DNA of 12,200 nucleotides from an uncultured Spirochaetales bacterium (GTDB lineage Bacteria; Spirochaetota; Spirochaetia; Sphaerochaetales; Sphaerochaetaceae), in the NCBI GenBank assembly GCA_947306375.1, contig CAMZGJ010000018.1, forward strand, positions 1 through 12,200. The letters are read 5' to 3'. Of the stretch, positions 1 through 6,461 are shown in pieces. Each line of letters begins with the position of its first letter. The first letter of the stretch is position 1. A program made the translations under genes and the position numbers. Under the pieces are notes generated by a model, which had not been told where the DNA came from, ran no database searches, and saw nothing but the letters and a program-made list of their open reading frames with translations.

Positions 1-1043
1 CAGTCTTCTCACGCTTCACGGACAAGGACAACACCACCATCCTCTCATGGGACGGTGAGTACTCCATCACATACCGTGACAATGACTTGGACAAAGAAGA
101 CACCATAGACATGAGGACAACCCCGTTCACCAAGCTCCACTGGAGAGTGGACTGGCCCATGAGGTGGGTCTATGAAGGCGTGGACTTTGAGCCTGCCGGA
201 AAGGACCACCACAGCCAGGGCGGAAGCTTTGACACATCAAAGCAGGTTGTAGAGCTCTTCGGCGGTCATGCACCGGTATCATTCCAGTATGACTTCATCT
301 CAATCAAGGGCCGCGGAGGAAAGATTTCCTCCTCATCCGGAGAGGTAGTAAGTCTCGGAGATGTGCTGGACATCTACACACCGGAAGTTGCAAGATACCT
401 TTTTGCATCTACAAGACCCAACACTGAGTTCTCAATCTCCTTTGACCTTGACGTTCTTAAAATCTACGAGGACTATGACAACTGTGAGAGAAGATACTTC
501 GGATTGCTGCCGGTCAACGAGAAGAAGGCCGCCCAGGAAAAGAGAATCTATGAGCTGAGCCAGGTGGATAAAGTTCCCTCGGTGGAAAGCTATCAGATTC
601 CCTTCAGGCACCTTTGCAACCTGCTCCAGATTAACAGCGGAGACATAGACAAGGTCATTGCGGGTCTTGAGGATGTAAAGCCGGAGCAGCTGGAAAGACT
701 TAAGACCAGGTGCCGCTGTGCATGGAACTGGATTACACAGTTCTCACCTGAGGACTTCCGCTTCTCACTTGCAACGGAGGACTCAGAGCCCGCAGACCTG
801 TCGGAGGAAGAGAGAAGGGCAGTCAGAGCCCTGGCTTCCCAGGTCGAGCAGTGGGACGGACAGGATGAGAAGAACCTTGCAGAGAGAGTCTATGCATCGG
901 CCGCAGAGGCCGGAGTGGAGAACACGGTGCTCTTCACCGCCGTTTACAAGGCACTCATCGGCAGGGAGAAGGGTCCCAAGCTGGCTCTGTTCATGAAGAC
1001 AATAGGCCGCGAGAGAACCCTCTCAATCCTGAAAAAGTACTGA
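1..1043 (+). CDS. lysK: Lysyl-tRNA synthetase, class I (5' truncated)
   Basis: C-terminal part of a class I (archaeal-type) lysyl-tRNA synthetase, which charges tRNA-Lys in the cytoplasm. The frame is open from the window edge (first full codon at position 3) to TGA at 1041-1043, giving about 346 visible residues; the family is usually a little over 500, so the N-terminal part of the Rossmann catalytic domain with the HIGH motif lies outside. Visible marks are the KLHWRVDWPMRW block (visible residues 44-55), the GKDHHSQGGS segment, and the class I signature loop KISSSSG (visible residues 107-113, nt 321-341). After this comes TRPNTEFSISFDLDV and then a helical C-terminal anticodon-binding region. 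A TTG at 87 is in frame but only internal. era follows after 9 bases, so the two are probably cotranscribed. Class I LysRS is unrelated to the usual bacterial class II enzyme; its presence supports a spirochaete origin. Family assignment is confident. Confidence 0.95.
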   Translation, partial: VFSRFTDKDNTTILSWDGEYSITYRDNDLDKEDTIDMRTTPFTKLHWRVDWPMRWVYEGVDFEPAGKDHHSQGGSFDTSKQVVELFGGHAPVSFQYDFISIKGRGGKISSSSGEVVSLGDVLDIYTPEVARYLFASTRPNTEFSISFDLDVLKIYEDYDNCERRYFGLLPVNEKKAAQEKRIYELSQVDKVPSVESYQIPFRHLCNLLQINSGDIDKVIAGLEDVKPEQLERLKTRCRCAWNWITQFSPEDFRFSLATEDSEPADLSEEERRAVRALASQVEQWDGQDEKNLAERVYASAAEAGVENTVLFTAVYKALIGREKGPKLALFMKTIGRERTLSILKKY

Positions 1044-1052
1044 GAAAACCGG

Positions 1053-1946
1053 ATGAAGTGTGCAGTCTGCGCCGTAATCGGCAGGCCGTCGGTGGGCAAG
1101 TCCACCCTTGTGAACACAATCTGCGAGGCCAAGGTCTCCATAACATCACCCACGCCCCAGACAACACGTAACGCAATCCGCGGCATCTATACGGACAGCC
1201 GCGGCCAGATTATCTTCACGGACACCCCCGGCTGGCACATTTCGGACAAGAACTTCAACAAAAAAATGCAGGAAGTGGCCGTCAAGGCCCTGGAGGACTG
1301 CGACATGGTCCTCTATATGCTGGACGCAACACGCGCCCCGGGAGACGAGGAGCGCAACATATCCTACATGCTCAGCGGCCTCTCAATGCCCGTAATCTGC
1401 GCTTTGAACAAGCGCGATATCCTCAGCCCTCAGTCCATGGATCAGGCACGCGAGTACCTCTCCAAAGCCATGCCCGGCAGAAAGGTGCTGGAAGTCTCCG
1501 CCCTTGAGGACAGCGGAATAGATGAGCTTCTGATTGAACTCTTCTCCGTGGCACCGGAAGGAGAACTCCTGTATGACGAGAACACAAGAACGGACCAGAA
1601 CCTGGAATTCCGTATTTCCGAGATAATCAGGGAGAAGGCAATGAACAGCGTCAGGCAGGAAATACCCCACGCCGTGTACGTTGAGATATCAGACCTGGAG
1701 TATCGGAAAGAGGACGGCAAAATCTGGATAAGAGCGTTCATCATTCTTGAGCGTGAAAGCCAGAAAGGCATAATGGTGGGCAAGGGCGGAGAGAACATAA
1801 AAAACATCAGAAAAGCCGCATTCAGCGAGATTAAACGCATCTTTCCCGGAATGAAGCCTGAGCTTGATCTGCGTGTCAGAGTCAATCCCAAGTGGAAGAA
1901 TGATGACAGAACACTGAGGGGAATCTTCAAAGAAACCACCGGGTGA
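1053..1946 (+). CDS. era: GTPase Era, ribosome biogenesis
   Basis: Era is an essential GTPase that binds the 3' end of 16S rRNA and helps 30S subunit maturation. The 297-residue length is normal for the family. G motifs are all present: P-loop GRPSVGKST (10-18), the TPQTTR switch I region (34-39), DTPG (57-60), NKRD (119-122) and SAL (149-151). The C-terminal KH RNA-binding domain shows VGKGGENIKNIR (242-253) and the protein ends with the typical basic NPKWKNDDRTLRG segment. The ATG lies 9 bases after the lysK stop and no convincing Shine-Dalgarno or promoter is visible in the gap, so translation is probably coupled to lysK in one operon. Open reading frames on the opposite strand inside this gene are shadows. 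Identity is confident; the operon with lysK is inferred from spacing. Confidence 0.97.
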   Translation: MKCAVCAVIGRPSVGKSTLVNTICEAKVSITSPTPQTTRNAIRGIYTDSRGQIIFTDTPGWHISDKNFNKKMQEVAVKALEDCDMVLYMLDATRAPGDEERNISYMLSGLSMPVICALNKRDILSPQSMDQAREYLSKAMPGRKVLEVSALEDSGIDELLIELFSVAPEGELLYDENTRTDQNLEFRISEIIREKAMNSVRQEIPHAVYVEISDLEYRKEDGKIWIRAFIILERESQKGIMVGKGGENIKNIRKAAFSEIKRIFPGMKPELDLRVRVNPKWKNDDRTLRGIFKETTG

Positions 1947-1990
1947 AAACGAGGGTTTGCTCCCATAACTATATATAGGGAGGAATCCGT

Positions 1991-2896
1991 ATGTTCAGAA
2001 AAACAATCATATTCTTAACGGTCCTGTTGCTGCTGGTCTCATGCAGCGGGTGCGAGGAAACCGAGCGCACCGGATTCACTATTGCACAATGGAACGTACA
2101 GAATCTCTTTGACGGCAACAATGACGGAAGTGAGTACACCGAGTACACCCGACAGGCAGGCTGGAGCTCAAAACTCTACAGAGCCCGACTTGAGAACATT
2201 GAGAGTGTTCTTTCATATCCCGGTCTTGCAGAGGCTGAGATAATAGTTCTCAACGAAGTGGAAAACTCCAATGTCACACAGGACATAATGCACCTGGATG
2301 CGCTTCAGAAAAGGGGCTTTCTCTGGCAGGCCTGTGCCTCGGAGGAAGGCGGTGCAATCAGCGTTGCCCTCATAAGCTCAATCCCCATTCAGGATGTGCG
2401 CCTTCACAGCGTCCAGGGGGCAAGGCCGGTAATAGAGGCCCGCTTTGAAATATGCGGGAAGAACGTCTATGTCCTGGCCCTTCACGGAAAGTCCAACCTG
2501 GGGGATGAAGAGGAGGTAACAGGCCTCAGACAGAGAACAGGTGAGGCTCTTGCAAACAGAGTGCAGAACCTCCGGGAAAACGACCCTCTGTGCCTTATTG
2601 TCATAGCAGGGGACTTCAATGAGGACCCGCACAGCGGCAACATAATACAGGATATGGGACTGTGGCACAGTTTCTGGGATGACCTGTCCTTTGACGGAAA
2701 GGGCTCTTACCTCTATGACGGAAACTGGCAGCGCTATGACAACATTATCCTGTCCTCAGACCTGGTTACACAGGCGGCAGTAGTGCAGACGGGCATACTT
2801 ACGGATACTGACGGAAGCCCCAACAGGTGGAGGAGGGAACTACTCAGTGGAGTGTCTGATCACCTGCCTGTGTGGGTTCAGGTGAGACTGCTTTGA
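1991..2896 (+). CDS. Endonuclease/exonuclease/phosphatase-family lipoprotein
   Basis: A 301-residue predicted lipoprotein carrying the EEP (DNase I/exonuclease III-like) metal-dependent hydrolase fold. The N-terminus is a short hydrophobic signal (FLTVLLLLV) ending in the lipobox LVSC, so lipidation is expected at Cys18; a second Cys follows at 21. EEP motifs occur in order: QWNVQN (Asn35), NEVEN (Glu89), ALHGKSN (His165), the catalytic AGDFNEDP (Asp208, Asn210) and the terminal SDHLPV (Asp290, His291). All active-site positions of the fold appear to be kept, so it should be an active phosphodiesterase or nuclease outside the cytoplasmic membrane. The substrate cannot be told: nucleic acid, nucleotide or phospholipid headgroup are all possible in this superfamily. 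A strong Shine-Dalgarno (gggagga, 1978-1984) supports the ATG. Its 3' end overlaps the convergent solute-binding protein gene by 53 bp. Confidence 0.88.
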   Translation: MFRKTIIFLTVLLLLVSCSGCEETERTGFTIAQWNVQNLFDGNNDGSEYTEYTRQAGWSSKLYRARLENIESVLSYPGLAEAEIIVLNEVENSNVTQDIMHLDALQKRGFLWQACASEEGGAISVALISSIPIQDVRLHSVQGARPVIEARFEICGKNVYVLALHGKSNLGDEEEVTGLRQRTGEALANRVQNLRENDPLCLIVIAGDFNEDPHSGNIIQDMGLWHSFWDDLSFDGKGSYLYDGNWQRYDNIILSSDLVTQAAVVQTGILTDTDGSPNRWRRELLSGVSDHLPVWVQVRLL

Positions 2897-4313
2897 GGGA
2901 AAGCTTCTTGAACGGATGTACGTCCAGAAGGTTTGCGGACCAGCCTTCAAGAAGGTCGGAGCGTACATAGTTTGCGGAAATGGCCGTGGAGACCGGGATT
3001 ATTGTGCCCGAGTCCAGAAGAATCTGCTCAGCCTTGAGCAGGAGGACCTGTCTTTCAGAGCCTGTGTGCTGCTCAGCCTCATCCAGAATCCTGTCATATT
3101 CCGGGTCTGAGAACCTTGCAAGGTTGTAAGAGGAATCCGAACGGAACATGGAGAGGAAGGCCTGGGGGTCAAGGTAGTCCGCAATCCATGTAAGAAGACA
3201 GAAATCGTAGGGGTTCTCTGCAGGGTCTGAGGAGTAGACCGTAATTGGAACGGTGTCCAGCGTCACCGTGCTTTTGAGTGCGGCTGCCCATGTTTCCTGG
3301 ATAAGCTGTCCGGCAAGAACGGCCCAGTCACCCCTGTGCACCGCAATCTTCAGCACGGGAATATCTGAATTGGAATTAATTGCATTGCCTACAAAGGCAT
3401 TTGCAATATCGGATGAGAGAGTTCCTCTGTAGAGTGCCTTTGCACCGCTTTCCGGAACAAGGGAGTAGGAAGGCATAACGGAGTTCTCAATCTGTCTTAT
3501 GTAGTCCGTAGGAACAAGCCTGGCAAGAGCCCTCTGCATAGAGGAATCTGCAAACAGGCCGGAGCCGGAGCTGAAGTAGAAGAAACTTGTGCCGTATGCG
3601 GGGCTTATCTCAAGATAATCTGCGGCGTTGTCCACAAAGGCCATTGACCAGTGTATGTCGCCTGCGGCAAAGTCCTGTGAAAAATCTCCGTCAGGCGTAA
3701 TCAGAATACGTATCCTGCGGCATCCTACCTTCTCTCTGTAGCGGGTATTGTATGTCAGGACAATCTCATCGTCCGTTCTTGTGAAGACGGTGTATGCACC
3801 GCTGTAGCGTGTGCTGTTGTCCGGATCTGCCGCAGCCAGACATGGCTGGCAGAGCACCGACGGAAAGTATGAGGCCGCATGTTTCAGCCTTACAACCAGA
3901 GTCCGGGGATCCGGGGTTTCAAAAGACTCCACAAGGGAGAGGGCATTGGCAAGAGTGCTGCTCTGAAGGTAGCGCCATGACTTTGCAAATGTCTCTGAGG
4001 TAATTGGGCTTCCGTCCGAGAAAAAGCAGTTTTCCAGCGTGAAGGTCCATACAAGACCGTCTTCGGAGACCTCCGTCTTCTGTGCAAGCGCAGGCACCGG
4101 CCTGCATGTGGCGCTGTCATACTCATAAAGTCCCTCATAGAGGTTCTGCAGAATCAGAACAGAGGAACTGTCTGAGGCAACATAGGGGTTGAGCGTTACA
4201 GAGTCACCTTTTCCAATGTCCATGGCAACGGAAATCTGCTCAATCCGTCCCTTTGCGCAAAGCGCACAGACACCTATGAGAAGAAATATAAGAACAGCGC
4301 AGAGTTTCTTCAT
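2844..4313 (-). CDS. ABC transporter solute-binding protein, family 5 (oligopeptide type)
   Basis: An extracytoplasmic binding protein of the OppA/DppA class (SBP_bac_5), expected to deliver oligopeptides or similar ligands to an ABC permease. I place the start at the ATG at 4313 (489 residues) because it gives a proper signal peptide, MKK followed by a hydrophobic core (LCAVLIFLLIGV); an ATG 45 bases upstream would put 15 polar residues before it. Cleavage could follow the VCA or ALCA segment; two Cys there leave a relaxed spirochaetal lipobox possible. Family marks are QNLYEGLYEYDS (56-67), VWTFTLENCFFSDGSPITSETF (88-109, the classic SBP_bac_5 signature) and a late DVHPFKKLSL strand. No permease or ATPase gene is next to it, so it is an orphan here. 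The last 16 or so residues (KAVSPEPTQ onward) look like a tail reading into the end of the convergent lipoprotein gene. Confidence 0.87.
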   Translation of the reverse strand: MKKLCAVLIFLLIGVCALCAKGRIEQISVAMDIGKGDSVTLNPYVASDSSSVLILQNLYEGLYEYDSATCRPVPALAQKTEVSEDGLVWTFTLENCFFSDGSPITSETFAKSWRYLQSSTLANALSLVESFETPDPRTLVVRLKHAASYFPSVLCQPCLAAADPDNSTRYSGAYTVFTRTDDEIVLTYNTRYREKVGCRRIRILITPDGDFSQDFAAGDIHWSMAFVDNAADYLEISPAYGTSFFYFSSGSGLFADSSMQRALARLVPTDYIRQIENSVMPSYSLVPESGAKALYRGTLSSDIANAFVGNAINSNSDIPVLKIAVHRGDWAVLAGQLIQETWAAALKSTVTLDTVPITVYSSDPAENPYDFCLLTWIADYLDPQAFLSMFRSDSSYNLARFSDPEYDRILDEAEQHTGSERQVLLLKAEQILLDSGTIIPVSTAISANYVRSDLLEGWSANLLDVHPFKKLSLKAVSPEPTQAGDQTLH

Positions 4314-4345
4314 ACACTCAGATAATACCTTTTTTGAAGGGAAAA

Positions 4346-4354
4346 TGCTATCAT
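4346..4354 (+). promoter_or_regulatory. Extended -10 promoter of rsmE
   Basis: TGC-TATCAT forms an extended -10 box (TGn plus a 5/6 match to TATAAT) ending 6 bases before the rsmE ATG. No good -35 is found 16-18 bp upstream. If used, transcription would start at or within a base or two of the ATG, giving a leaderless message. This agrees with the absence of a Shine-Dalgarno in front of rsmE. Confidence 0.45.
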
Positions 4355-4360
4355 GCATCT

Positions 4361-5089
4361 ATGAACATCATACTCTTTGACAACATGCCCTCAGACAGCG
4401 CGGTCAGCTACGAATCGGAAAACCAGAGGGAAATCTTTGAACACCTGACAAAAGTCCTCAAGGTAACCCCCGGCCAGAGCATACGCATGGGTGTTGTCAA
4501 TCAGAGTGAAGGCACGGCAGTAATCACCTCCGTCACTGACGGTCGGGTAAGCTTTGAATATACCGCGCAGGCAAAGCCCGTACTGCATCCGGTTACCCTT
4601 CTTGTGGCCCAGGTGCGCCCCATCTGCATGAAGAGAATCCTTCGGGAGGCCGTAAGCCTGGGCGTGGAGCGCATAATCCTTACGGGCTCGGACACAGGTG
4701 AGAAGTCCTATCTCTCCAGCAACCTCTACAAAACGGGTGAGTACAAATGGTACCTGATGGAAGGGGCCATGCAGAGCGGCCACGCAGGAATGCCCCGGGT
4801 CCTTTTCACAAAAACAGTTTCAGAAGCCATCGCCCTCTGCCCGGGCGATACTCTCACATCCCTTGTCCTTCCTGACAATGTATGCGGCGCCGTTCCCCTG
4901 CGTGAGGCACAACTTAACAGGAAGGCCGTTTTTGCCGTAGGCCCCGAAAGAGGCTGGTCTGACAGAGAGAGAAAACTGTTCATTGACAGCGGCTACATGC
5001 CCGTGCTTCTGGGGGACCGCATCCTCAGAACCGAGACCGCCTGCAGCGCCGGACTTGGCATCCTGCTTTCAGCCATGCATCTCATCTGA
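4361..5089 (+). CDS. rsmE: 16S rRNA m3U1498 methyltransferase RsmE
   Basis: RsmE methylates N3 of U1498 of 16S rRNA in the assembled 30S subunit using S-adenosylmethionine. The 242 residues cover an N-terminal PUA-like RNA-binding part (HLTKVLKVTPGQ, 28-39) and a C-terminal SPOUT methyltransferase with the alpha/beta trefoil knot. Knot signatures are EGAMQSGHAGMP (134-145, family EQSGR..P region, slightly divergent), AVGPERGWS (192-200) and LGDRILRTETA (217-227). The start is set at the ATG at 4361 (MNIILFD). An in-frame TTG at 4334 would add nine residues, but the ATG suits the family start better and the only promoter-like box lies between the two. There is no Shine-Dalgarno. The gene is divergent from the solute-binding protein gene, with 47 bp between starts, and convergent with the SPL-like gene. 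Confidence 0.93.
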   Translation: MNIILFDNMPSDSAVSYESENQREIFEHLTKVLKVTPGQSIRMGVVNQSEGTAVITSVTDGRVSFEYTAQAKPVLHPVTLLVAQVRPICMKRILREAVSLGVERIILTGSDTGEKSYLSSNLYKTGEYKWYLMEGAMQSGHAGMPRVLFTKTVSEAIALCPGDTLTSLVLPDNVCGAVPLREAQLNRKAVFAVGPERGWSDRERKLFIDSGYMPVLLGDRILRTETACSAGLGILLSAMHLI

Positions 5090-5123
5090 GGGCAATTATA
5101 ACGGGATTTAAGAAGAATTCTGA

Positions 5124-5149
5124 TTTCCGTTATAATTTTATAACGGAAA
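5124..5149. terminator. Perfect 11-bp inverted repeat between rsmE and SPL-like gene
   Basis: TTTCCGTTATA (5124-5134) and TATAACGGAAA (5139-5149) form an 11-bp perfect stem closed by the four-base loop ATTT. It lies in the gap between two convergent genes, so a role in 3'-end formation on either strand is the simplest reading. No long T-run follows on either side, so it is not a textbook intrinsic terminator; a transcript-stabilising hairpin or a protein site is possible. Confidence 0.5.
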
Positions 5150-5180
5150 ATGAAAAATTCATGATTTTCCGTTAACTTTT
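5141..5180 (+). terminator. Second overlapping hairpin, candidate rsmE terminator
   Basis: TAACGGAAAAT (5141-5151) pairs perfectly with ATTTTCCGTTA (5164-5174) over 11 bp around a 12-base loop, followed on the plus strand by ACTTTT. It shares its left arm with the right arm of the preceding hairpin, so the two cannot form together. It reaches the stop codon of the SPL-like gene. Terminator function for rsmE is inferred. Confidence 0.45.
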
Positions 5181-6373
5181 CAGCTCAGACTGCGGATCTT
5201 ATCCAGATAATGCTTTTTCATGTCAGCCTCAAACTCCGCGTTTGAAGCATAGCTTCTGCCCAGACAGGGCTCCCACAGTGCCGGGTCCTCCATGCAGAGG
5301 TAGAAGAACACATTGTCCTTCCAGTCCTGCGGAAAGTAGGAGTAAAGAGTTCCGAACATCTCCTTTTTCATCTCAAACGGGTATGAATACTTGCCGGCAA
5401 TGCTCTCAAGCGGCATCTGTGTGACCTTTGTGTGAACTCCGCTGCTTCTCAGGGCCTTGAGGTTTGACTTTGTGAAGGTGAGGGTTCCTATGCCCACCAT
5501 GATCACGGAAGAGGGGTCTATGCTGTCACACAGAAGTCTGACCAGGTCTCTGTAGCCGCTCTCCCAGCCCTTGTATCTGACCATGGGATGTATGTGAAAA
5601 CCCACCGCACGTCCGGCTCCGGCGCAGACCGAGGCCGCCTTTATCCTTGCCTCAAGGGGTGCCGTGAAATGCTCCTCATTGCGCACAACGGGTTCTGCAT
5701 TCAAAGACCATGTGGCAACAATGTTTGCGGGAATATCCGGTGTAATCCAGTCCGTTCTGGAACTCTTGGTTTTAAGTTCAACAACAATGTCCGGGTGCTT
5801 TTTTGCAAAGCGGCTCAAGGCAGTGATTGTACCATAGTCATTACCCAGAAGAAGGGAATCCGAACTCTGGCCTGTGCCTATGTGCCACACGCCCTCAGGG
5901 ACTTCCAGGTTCTCCAGCTTGCCCTCAAGGTCTGAAACCACCTTGATTGCGGTGTCCGAGTAGAAGTTCTTGATGCTGCAGTAGGAGCAGGCAAAGGCAC
6001 ACTGCTGGACCGCATCCAGAGTCTTGAGATTGCAGCAGCGCAGAAAGAGGCTCTCATCAGGGCAGGGGCAACGGCCCATGATTGTGTCGGGCGCCTTGAA
6101 GTCCGGTTCAATCACGGTGCGCCGGGAAGGCGGGGCCTGTAAAGAGGAAAAAGCGGAGTCGGAGTAATCGGCGGGGCTGCGCCGCATTGCGTCTATCTTC
6201 TGCATTACATTGTTGAAAATGCATGTGGCTTCAACCTTGTTTGCCGGGTTGTAGTCTGACGGCCAGAGGTCCTCAATGCGCAATCCGCCCCACAGGACAA
6301 GGTCCTGCGCCTGTTCTGTGAGAATGCGCTTTTGCTGGAAGGTGAGGCCCTTCAGGCCCTCTATGAATTCCAT
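5180..6373 (-). CDS. Radical-SAM protein of the spore photoproduct lyase (SplB-like) family
   Basis: A 397-residue radical S-adenosylmethionine protein of the spore-photoproduct-lyase-like family. It carries the cluster motif CAFACSYC, a CX3CX2C (Cys125, 129, 132) that would hold a [4Fe-4S] centre. Downstream are blocks I recognise from SPL-like proteins: VELKTKSSRTDWI (198-210), ATWSLNAEPVV (220-230), AVGFHIHPMVRYKGWESGYRDL (256-277) and FYLCMEDPALWEPC (357-370). Four more Cys cluster at 102, 104, 113 and 114. True SPL repairs the UV lesion of spore DNA, but nothing here suggests sporulation. The region aligning with the SPL hydrogen-donor cysteine (Cys141 of B. subtilis, remembered as C-T-S-D) reads Q-S-S-D (169-172), so the same chemistry is doubtful. 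A GGAG Shine-Dalgarno sits 8 bases before the ATG. It is divergent from uvrC, which fits a DNA-repair link; substrate unknown. Confidence 0.82.
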   Translation of the reverse strand: MEFIEGLKGLTFQQKRILTEQAQDLVLWGGLRIEDLWPSDYNPANKVEATCIFNNVMQKIDAMRRSPADYSDSAFSSLQAPPSRRTVIEPDFKAPDTIMGRCPCPDESLFLRCCNLKTLDAVQQCAFACSYCSIKNFYSDTAIKVVSDLEGKLENLEVPEGVWHIGTGQSSDSLLLGNDYGTITALSRFAKKHPDIVVELKTKSSRTDWITPDIPANIVATWSLNAEPVVRNEEHFTAPLEARIKAASVCAGAGRAVGFHIHPMVRYKGWESGYRDLVRLLCDSIDPSSVIMVGIGTLTFTKSNLKALRSSGVHTKVTQMPLESIAGKYSYPFEMKKEMFGTLYSYFPQDWKDNVFFYLCMEDPALWEPCLGRSYASNAEFEADMKKHYLDKIRSLS

Positions 6374-6391
6374 GACAAAGACTCCGTGTCA

Positions 6392-6420
6392 ATAATATCT
6401 CTTTCCGGCGCTTAAAACAA
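6392..6420 (-). promoter_or_regulatory. Promoter of the SPL-like gene
   Basis: Read on the minus strand, TTGTTT (6415-6420) and TATTAT (6392-6397) are separated by exactly 17 bp and match the sigma-70 consensus at 3/6 and 5/6. The start point would fall about 12 bases before the ATG, leaving room for the GGAG ribosome site. Its -35 box overlaps that of the uvrC promoter on the other strand. Confidence 0.5.
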
Positions 6421-6440
6421 CGACGCCAAACTGTTATAAT
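6412..6440 (+). promoter_or_regulatory. Promoter of uvrC
   Basis: TTAAAA (6412-6417, 4/6) and a perfect TATAAT (6435-6440) with 17-bp spacing, plus the extended TGT just before the -10. Predicted start near 6447, leaving a leader of about 15 bases. The same nine bases, TGTTATAAT, recur before the thyA-like gene at 12132-12140. Confidence 0.7.
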
Positions 6441-6461
6441 TGTCTGCAACGGACAACAGCA

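Noticed and set aside
1442..1966. 174-codon open frame on the minus strand inside era
   Set aside because: It lies entirely opposite a conserved GTPase gene, has no recognisable domain and no ribosome site; it is a shadow of era codon usage.
4358..4358. Upstream ATG for the solute-binding protein gene
   Set aside because: It would add 15 mostly polar residues ahead of a well-formed signal peptide that starts at the ATG at 4313.
4391..4783. 130-codon minus-strand frame opposite rsmE
   Set aside because: Fully antisense to RsmE; no plausible start signals or domain.
6387..6392. Perfect TTGACA on the minus strand upstream of the SPL-like gene
   Set aside because: A matching -10 would fall inside the coding sequence (around 6364-6369) and is poor there; the TTGTTT/TATTAT pair is better placed.
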